A stretch of 17,915 bases of DNA, from positions 1-17,915 of the forward strand of contig CATWVA010000035.1 of NCBI GenBank assembly GCA_958354105.1. Reading direction: 5' to 3'. Below, piece by piece: positions 13,863-17,915 of the stretch (its first letter is position 1; the number at the start of each line of letters is the position of its first letter). The position numbers and the translations under genes were made by a program. Under the pieces are notes generated by a model. The model had not been told where the DNA came from. It made no database searches and saw nothing but the letters and a program-made list of their open reading frames with translations. The DNA is from an uncultured Collinsella sp. (GTDB lineage: Bacteria > Actinomycetota > Coriobacteriia > Coriobacteriales > Coriobacteriaceae).

Positions 13863-13943
13863 CGCGAGACAATGCATAAACATGCACTCAACAGTGTAGC
13901 AACTTGTACCCAAACGCGCTGCCCACAGGTTTTGTGACCCCCG

Positions 13944-14969
13944 CTAGTTGAGGCGCTCCACAAAGAAATCTGCCATGGAGAGGAACAGTTCGCGTGCGTG
14001 CGGGTCAAGCTCAACGTTCTCGATGGCAGCCTTGGCTTTTGCGGTCAGGTCCAGCGCGTAGGCGTGAGCATATTCGATGGAGCCGGTCTGCTGGAAGATC
14101 TCCACGGCGCGCGCGAGCTGCGCGGGGTCCTCGGTGCCCGAGGAAAGGATTGCCTCGACCTCGTCGTGATGGCGCTCATCAGACAGGGCGTGCACGGCAA
14201 CGAGCGTGCGTTTGCCCTCGGTGATGTCGGTGCGGAAGTCCTTGTTGGCGGCCTCTTTGGTGCCGACCAAGTTGAGCAGGTCGTCCTGAATCTGAAAGGC
14301 AAGGCCGGTGTGCAGGCCAAAGGCGCGTAGCGCATCGACCTGCTCTTCGCTGCCGCCGCCGATAATGGCTCCGGCGGCAAGCGGCGTGGCTCCGCTGTAA
14401 TACGCGGTCTTGTGCGTCGCCATGTCCAGGTAGTCATCAACCGAGATATCAAAGCGCTCGTCACGGACCCAACCCAGGTCAAGCGCTTGACCCTCGATGG
14501 TGCGGACGATCATCTCGGTAAGCTCGTGGAGCACACGCAGCTTCACGTCGGACTCGAGCGTGGGATCGTCGAGAACCGTCTTGGTGACCATGGTGAGCGC
14601 CAGGTCGCCACAATTGATGGCGAGCCCCGTGCCCTCGGTAAGGTGCATGCAGGGCTTGCCTCGACGAAGCTGTCCGTTGTCGGCGATGTCGTCGTGGATG
14701 AGCGCACCCGACTGGAAATGCTCGATAGCTGCCGCGGCGCTGCGGGCGCTCTCAAAGCTACCGCCCACTGCGGTTGCGGCGAGCATGCAGATAAGCGGGC
14801 GGTGGCGCTTGCCGGCGTTGGCCGTAAAAGCCGAGAGCGGCGCGTACAGGTAGCGTTCGATATCGGCAGAGGTCGCCTGTCCGTCAAAGAACGTGGCCAG
14901 ATAGTCATTAATCTGGTCAAAGTGCTGGGCTAAAAAGCAGGTAAACGGACTGGACACGGGTTCTCGCAT
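13944..14969 (-). CDS. Trans-polyprenyl diphosphate synthase
   Basis: Condenses isopentenyl diphosphate onto an allylic diphosphate to make all-trans polyprenyl chains for quinones or other isoprenoids. The 341 residues are normal length. Substrate motifs are GKRHRPL (53-59), the first Asp-rich motif HDDIADN (92-98) followed by LRRG (101-104), GQALDL (160-165), HKTAYY (186-191) and the second Asp-rich motif QIQDDLLN (227-234), then KDFRTDITEGKRT (243-255). Residues before the first motif (SGALI) are small rather than aromatic, which in this family usually goes with medium or long chains. The chain length cannot be fixed. The Shine-Dalgarno before ATG 14969 is poor (AAGAAAGA). It lies between the PTS gene and the peptidoglycan-binding gene on the same strand. 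Confidence 0.92.
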   Translation of the reverse strand: MREPVSSPFTCFLAQHFDQINDYLATFFDGQATSADIERYLYAPLSAFTANAGKRHRPLICMLAATAVGGSFESARSAAAAIEHFQSGALIHDDIADNGQLRRGKPCMHLTEGTGLAINCGDLALTMVTKTVLDDPTLESDVKLRVLHELTEMIVRTIEGQALDLGWVRDERFDISVDDYLDMATHKTAYYSGATPLAAGAIIGGGSEEQVDALRAFGLHTGLAFQIQDDLLNLVGTKEAANKDFRTDITEGKRTLVAVHALSDERHHDEVEAILSSGTEDPAQLARAVEIFQQTGSIEYAHAYALDLTAKAKAAIENVELDPHARELFLSMADFFVERLN

Positions 14970-15083
14970 TCTTTCTTAGGTTGCATCGATGTAGTGTGCA
15001 GGCAACATATTGCCACATTGTGCCTGCCTGCGTGGCAGGTTTGGGGATTTAAGGCAACGGCGCATGTCGGACGAGTTTCGTAG

Positions 15084-17534
15084 TTAGACCAGTCCAAAGT
15101 GCTCGAGCGCCTTGACGACGCCATCTTTGTCGACCGAGTCGGTGATGTAGTCCGCGCGCTTTTTGAGATAGTCCGGTGCATTGCCCATGGCGATGCCGAC
15201 GTCGACGGCGTTCATCAGCGAGATGTCATTGCTGGCATCACCGATGCCATACACCGTTCCATGGTTGGGGTCGAGAGCGTCGAGTACGGACTGGATACCC
15301 TCGCGCTTGGTACATTCGCGAGGCGAAATCTCGGTCACTTCGAGCTCGAGCTCGTTAAAGCAGAGCAGCGGCTCAAACGTTTGATCCTGAGCGATGCGGT
15401 TGGCAAGCGACGTGGACATTAAGATCTTGTAGGCGCTGTAATGTTGCAGCTGCGTAATTGCATCGCCCACGGTGCGGGCGTATCCGGGGGCGTCGGGCGC
15501 ATCGGCACCCATGCGAACGACGCCATTGAGTCCCTCAAAACGAATCACTTCGTCCGATTGCTCAAGAATGGGAGCAAGGCGCTGCAGCATGCCGGGCGTC
15601 ATCGCCAAATCGCGAATCACGTGTCCCTCAAGTTCGACATAGCCACCCGCGAGGCAGACGATGCCGGTCCAGGGCAGCTCGAGCAGCTTTGGATGGATGC
15701 AGCTCAGCGTGCGCCCTGTGCAGATAAACGCCATATTGCCCTTGGCGACAAAATCACGGATGGCTTGCGAGACCGCTTCATTGGGATAGGGGGAGAGGTC
15801 TCGCTCGCTCTCGGGAAGCTCTTGTGCCACTCGAGGGTCTTGCCAGGCGAGTGTTCCGTCGATATCGAAGAAGCAGATATCGCCGCGCTTATGGGCTGCG
15901 CTGGCGGAAGGGGAGGCCGAGGTGGTGGGCACAAATCCCGGCTCGAGGCCCATGATCTGGTCAAAATGCTCTTTAACGCGGGGAACGGAGATGCCAATAA
16001 TCACCTGGGCGGTCTTGCCCGTAATGATGAGGCCCTTGGCGCCCACCGCGACAAACGACGCATTATCTGCAACGATGGAAGGGTCTGCGACCTCGACGCG
16101 CAGGCGCGTGGCGCAGTTGGTTGCGCCCACGATATTGCCAACGCCACCTAAAAGCTGAATTACCCGCTCAGCGAGGACGTGATCTTGATCGGATTGAATA
16201 CTGACCTCGCCATTGGGAGATTGCTCTTTGGCAAAGCCGCTTCCCGTTAAACGATCGATTGCCGCGCGATTGGAGACATGATCCTCGCGGCCCGGCGTCT
16301 TAAGGCCATAGACCAAGATGAGTGCTCGAAAACTAACAAAAAAGATGAGGCTAAAGGCAAGACCGATACCGAGCGCCAAAAGGTAGGAGCCGGCATGCAT
16401 TCGCATGAGTGGGATGAAGTTGAAGGCCGTCATTTCCATGAGACCGCCCGAGAAGATGCCGACGATGCCAAAGAAGTTCATGGTCATGGCAAGGCAGGAG
16501 GACAGGACGGCGTAGAGCAAAAAGAGTCCGGGATAGGTGAACATAAAGAGAAACTCGAGCGGCTCGGTGACGCCGCAGACCACCGAGGCGACGATGGCGG
16601 GCAAAAGGATGACCTTAAGGCCGGCGCGGCGTTCGGGTTTGGCGGTGAAATAGAATGCTGCCGCGATGGCGGGAAGGCCAAAGAGCTTGCCCCAGCCGGT
16701 GGCGGTAAAACCTGCCCAGGGCGCAAGTTCATTTAAAGGGCGCGTGCTATGGGAGAGAATGGGGAGCAGGTTGGTCCACGTGGCGTAAATACCGTCGTGA
16801 ATGACCAGATTGTCGTAATAGATGGGCATATAGAGCAGATGGTGCAGCCCCATGGGCTCGAGCGCTCGCTCCAAAAACACAAAGATGCCCACGCCGAAGG
16901 GGCCGACGCCCGCAAGTGCGTGGCGCAGCGTTTCGGTCACAGCGTATGCGAAAGGCACGATGGCGGCCGAGATGGCGGCAAGGGCAAACACGGCAAAAAA
17001 GCTGATGAGGTAGACCAGCGAGGAACCCGAGAAGGTGCCGAGCCAATCGGGAACCTTGGCATCGTAGAAGCGGTCATGGATCGCGACGACGGTTGCCGAC
17101 ACCGCCAGCGGGCCGATAATGCCGGTGTCGAGCGTCTTGATGCCGTCGATGACGGTGATGCCGCTAGCGGAGGTCAAAAACGACGGGTACTTAAGCCCAA
17201 GGTTGTCTCCGCTCAGCTTAATGATCTCGCTCAAAAAGAAACAGTAGGCAAAATAGGCTACGAGCGCCTCGAGGCAGCAGCGTGCCGGTTGCTTTTGGGC
17301 AAGGCCGATAGGCAGCGCTACGGCAAAAAGGAGTGGAAGGCGCTTAAAGACCGTCCACGAGCCGCGCTGAATGATAGTCCAGAAAACGTACCAGGGGGTT
17401 CCGTATACGGCGAGGTCGCCGACGATATCCACGGTCGTTGCGAGGGCGGAGATGCCGACCATGAGGCCTGATATAGAAAACAGCATGGCGGGCGCGAACA
17501 TGGCTCCGCCAAAACGTTGGATTTTCTGCAGCAT
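15084..17534 (-). CDS. PTS sugar permease EIIC-EIIB fused to a Cof-type HAD phosphatase
   Basis: Imports and phosphorylates a sugar, probably a glucoside or maltose-type substrate of the glucose-superfamily PTS. The 816-residue product has three parts. EIIC (about 1-412) has roughly ten membrane segments and the conserved substrate-site motif GVTEPLEF (321-328). EIIB (about 450-530) has the phospho-accepting cysteine C474 in TNCATRLR. A HAD IIB/Cof domain (about 550-816) carries FDIDGT (556-561, nucleophile D557), CTGRT (605-609), the lysine motif K743 and GDASND (765-770). ATG 17534 is chosen because GAAAGG lies six bases upstream; an ATG 36 bases earlier has no Shine-Dalgarno. A phosphatase in the EIIA position is unusual. 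It might dephosphorylate the imported sugar phosphate, and EIIA would have to come from another protein. Divergent GntR gene and shared dyads suggest repression until sugar is present. Substrate unknown. Confidence 0.92.
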   Translation of the reverse strand: MLQKIQRFGGAMFAPAMLFSISGLMVGISALATTVDIVGDLAVYGTPWYVFWTIIQRGSWTVFKRLPLLFAVALPIGLAQKQPARCCLEALVAYFAYCFFLSEIIKLSGDNLGLKYPSFLTSASGITVIDGIKTLDTGIIGPLAVSATVVAIHDRFYDAKVPDWLGTFSGSSLVYLISFFAVFALAAISAAIVPFAYAVTETLRHALAGVGPFGVGIFVFLERALEPMGLHHLLYMPIYYDNLVIHDGIYATWTNLLPILSHSTRPLNELAPWAGFTATGWGKLFGLPAIAAAFYFTAKPERRAGLKVILLPAIVASVVCGVTEPLEFLFMFTYPGLFLLYAVLSSCLAMTMNFFGIVGIFSGGLMEMTAFNFIPLMRMHAGSYLLALGIGLAFSLIFFVSFRALILVYGLKTPGREDHVSNRAAIDRLTGSGFAKEQSPNGEVSIQSDQDHVLAERVIQLLGGVGNIVGATNCATRLRVEVADPSIVADNASFVAVGAKGLIITGKTAQVIIGISVPRVKEHFDQIMGLEPGFVPTTSASPSASAAHKRGDICFFDIDGTLAWQDPRVAQELPESERDLSPYPNEAVSQAIRDFVAKGNMAFICTGRTLSCIHPKLLELPWTGIVCLAGGYVELEGHVIRDLAMTPGMLQRLAPILEQSDEVIRFEGLNGVVRMGADAPDAPGYARTVGDAITQLQHYSAYKILMSTSLANRIAQDQTFEPLLCFNELELEVTEISPRECTKREGIQSVLDALDPNHGTVYGIGDASNDISLMNAVDVGIAMGNAPDYLKKRADYITDSVDKDGVVKALEHFGLV

Positions 17535-17540
17535 AATATG

Positions 17541-17546
17541 CCTTTC
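17541..17546 (-). promoter_or_regulatory. Ribosome-binding site that fixes the PTS-HAD start
   Basis: On the minus strand GAAAGG lies six bases before ATG 17534, giving MLQKIQRFGG, a typical EIIC amino end. Confidence 0.7.
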
Positions 17547-17580
17547 GGATGCAACATGCTGTGCGAGCAAGAACGTTTAA

Positions 17581-17597
17581 ACAATGAACTCATTGTA
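17581..17597 (-). promoter_or_regulatory. -10 box of the PTS gene overlapped by an operator-like dyad
   Basis: ACAATGA-AC-TCATTGT (17581-17596) is a perfect 7+7 inverted repeat. Its right half overlaps a minus-strand TACAAT (17592-17597), a 5 of 6 match to a -10 box located about 58 bases upstream of the PTS start. No good -35 box is seen at the right distance. The neighbouring GTTTAAAC-type sequence recurs at about 17697. A GntR dimer from the divergent gene is the natural candidate ligand. Confidence 0.45.
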
Positions 17598-17685
17598 GAG
17601 GACTGGCTGCTTGCCGCATTGACGGTTTTGATTCGGTCCGATTTGGGTTTCGGGGGAACCGTCGACGGTAAATAATCCGTGCTTT

Positions 17686-17698
17686 ACCGATAATCGGT
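17686..17698. promoter_or_regulatory. Operator-like palindrome upstream of the GntR gene
   Basis: ACCGAT-A-ATCGGT is a perfect 6+6 palindrome about 60 bases before the GntR start, followed at once by TTTAAACAAC, which also occurs beside the PTS dyad. It could serve autoregulation. I could not assign -35 and -10 boxes with confidence. Confidence 0.4.
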
Positions 17699-17758
17699 TT
17701 AAACAACTTTAAGAAATGCTATCGTGCCTAGCCATACATATTCATTAGAGGTGAAATC

Positions 17759-17915
17759 ATGCCAAAAGCGATTTACGAAGGAATCTACCGCGAGATCCGT
17801 TCGCGCATCATCAACGGGACCTATGCGTTTCAGGAGATGCTGCCAACCGAAGCCGAGCTGACCGCGGAGTTTGGCTGCACGCGCAATACCGTTCGACGCG
17901 CCTTGAGCATGCTGG
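17759..17915 (+). CDS. GntR-family transcriptional regulator (5' part; continues past the window)
   Basis: Only the first 52 codons are inside the window, beginning at ATG 17759 behind GAGGTGA. They form a GntR winged-helix DNA-binding domain: IYEGIYREIRSRIINGTY (5-22), LPTEAELTAEFGCTRNTVRR (28-47) and ALSML. The pattern is that of HutC/TreR-type members, whose usual C-terminal UTRA domain would bind a sugar phosphate and lies outside the window. Divergent from the PTS-HAD gene with dyads between them, so it probably represses that gene until the phosphorylated sugar accumulates. The family call is firm; the ligand is inference. Confidence 0.9.
   Translation, partial: MPKAIYEGIYREIRSRIINGTYAFQEMLPTEAELTAEFGCTRNTVRRALSML

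Noticed and set aside
14970..15083. Terminator between the PTS-HAD and polyprenyl synthase genes
   Set aside because: CCTGCC/GGCAGG and GCAGGCA/TGCCTGC hairpins exist, but neither is followed by a T-run on the minus strand.

Overview
The window looks like chromosomal DNA of a high-GC Gram-positive gut actinobacterium. A Coriobacteriia / Collinsella-type genome is my best guess. The reasons are GC-rich coding sequence, clean intrinsic terminators, a TsaB-RimI-TsaD triple fusion, and housekeeping genes of Gram-positive type. The assignment is inference; no marker gene in the window fixes the species.

Layout. (1) Bases 21-6984, plus strand: a terminator of an upstream gene, then a tight housekeeping operon. 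It holds acpS (with an unusual C-terminal tail), nnr (NAD(P)H-hydrate repair), alr (alanine racemase), a family-4 uracil-DNA glycosylase, tsaE, and one 794-residue protein joining TsaB, RimI and TsaD. TsaE, TsaB and TsaD are the t6A37 tRNA-modification set. (2) Bases 6985-7778: no ordinary gene. It holds two copies of a strikingly structured 135-136-base repeat in opposite orientation, followed by the control region of cstA: promoter, operator-like dyad, 14-codon Ile/Val-rich leader peptide, alternative hairpins and an intrinsic terminator. (3) cstA (7779-9668), a CstA-family pyruvate/peptide transporter with highly biased codon use, ends at a strong terminator. (4) 9852-12044: a 730-residue protein with an N-terminal winged-helix-like region, about 310 residues of charged low-complexity linker, and a C-terminal Toprim-like region resembling DUF2220/JetD of Wadjet systems, but without JetABC beside it. 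(5) 12045-12785: no protein gene. It holds a third copy of the structured repeat, an AT-rich 230-base foldback element with perfect 30-base inverted ends, a REP-like hairpin, and a tRNA-like T-arm remnant. (6) Minus strand, 12786-17534: tRNA-Gln(UUG), a cytosolic protein with two peptidoglycan-binding repeats, a trans-polyprenyl diphosphate synthase, and a PTS EIIC-EIIB permease fused to a Cof-type HAD phosphatase. (7) 17759 to the right edge, plus strand: the start of a GntR-family regulator divergent from the PTS gene, with dyads between them that suit its operators.

The strongest candidate for something undescribed is the three-copy structured repeat (6997-7131, 7275-7410, 12053-12189). 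Each copy has perfect 33-34-base arms whose sequences differ between copies. The internal single-stranded segments and the apical loop are conserved, and the apical stem covaries. This is the signature of a selected RNA or DNA fold. Second are the orphan JetD-like protein and the leader-peptide control region in front of cstA.
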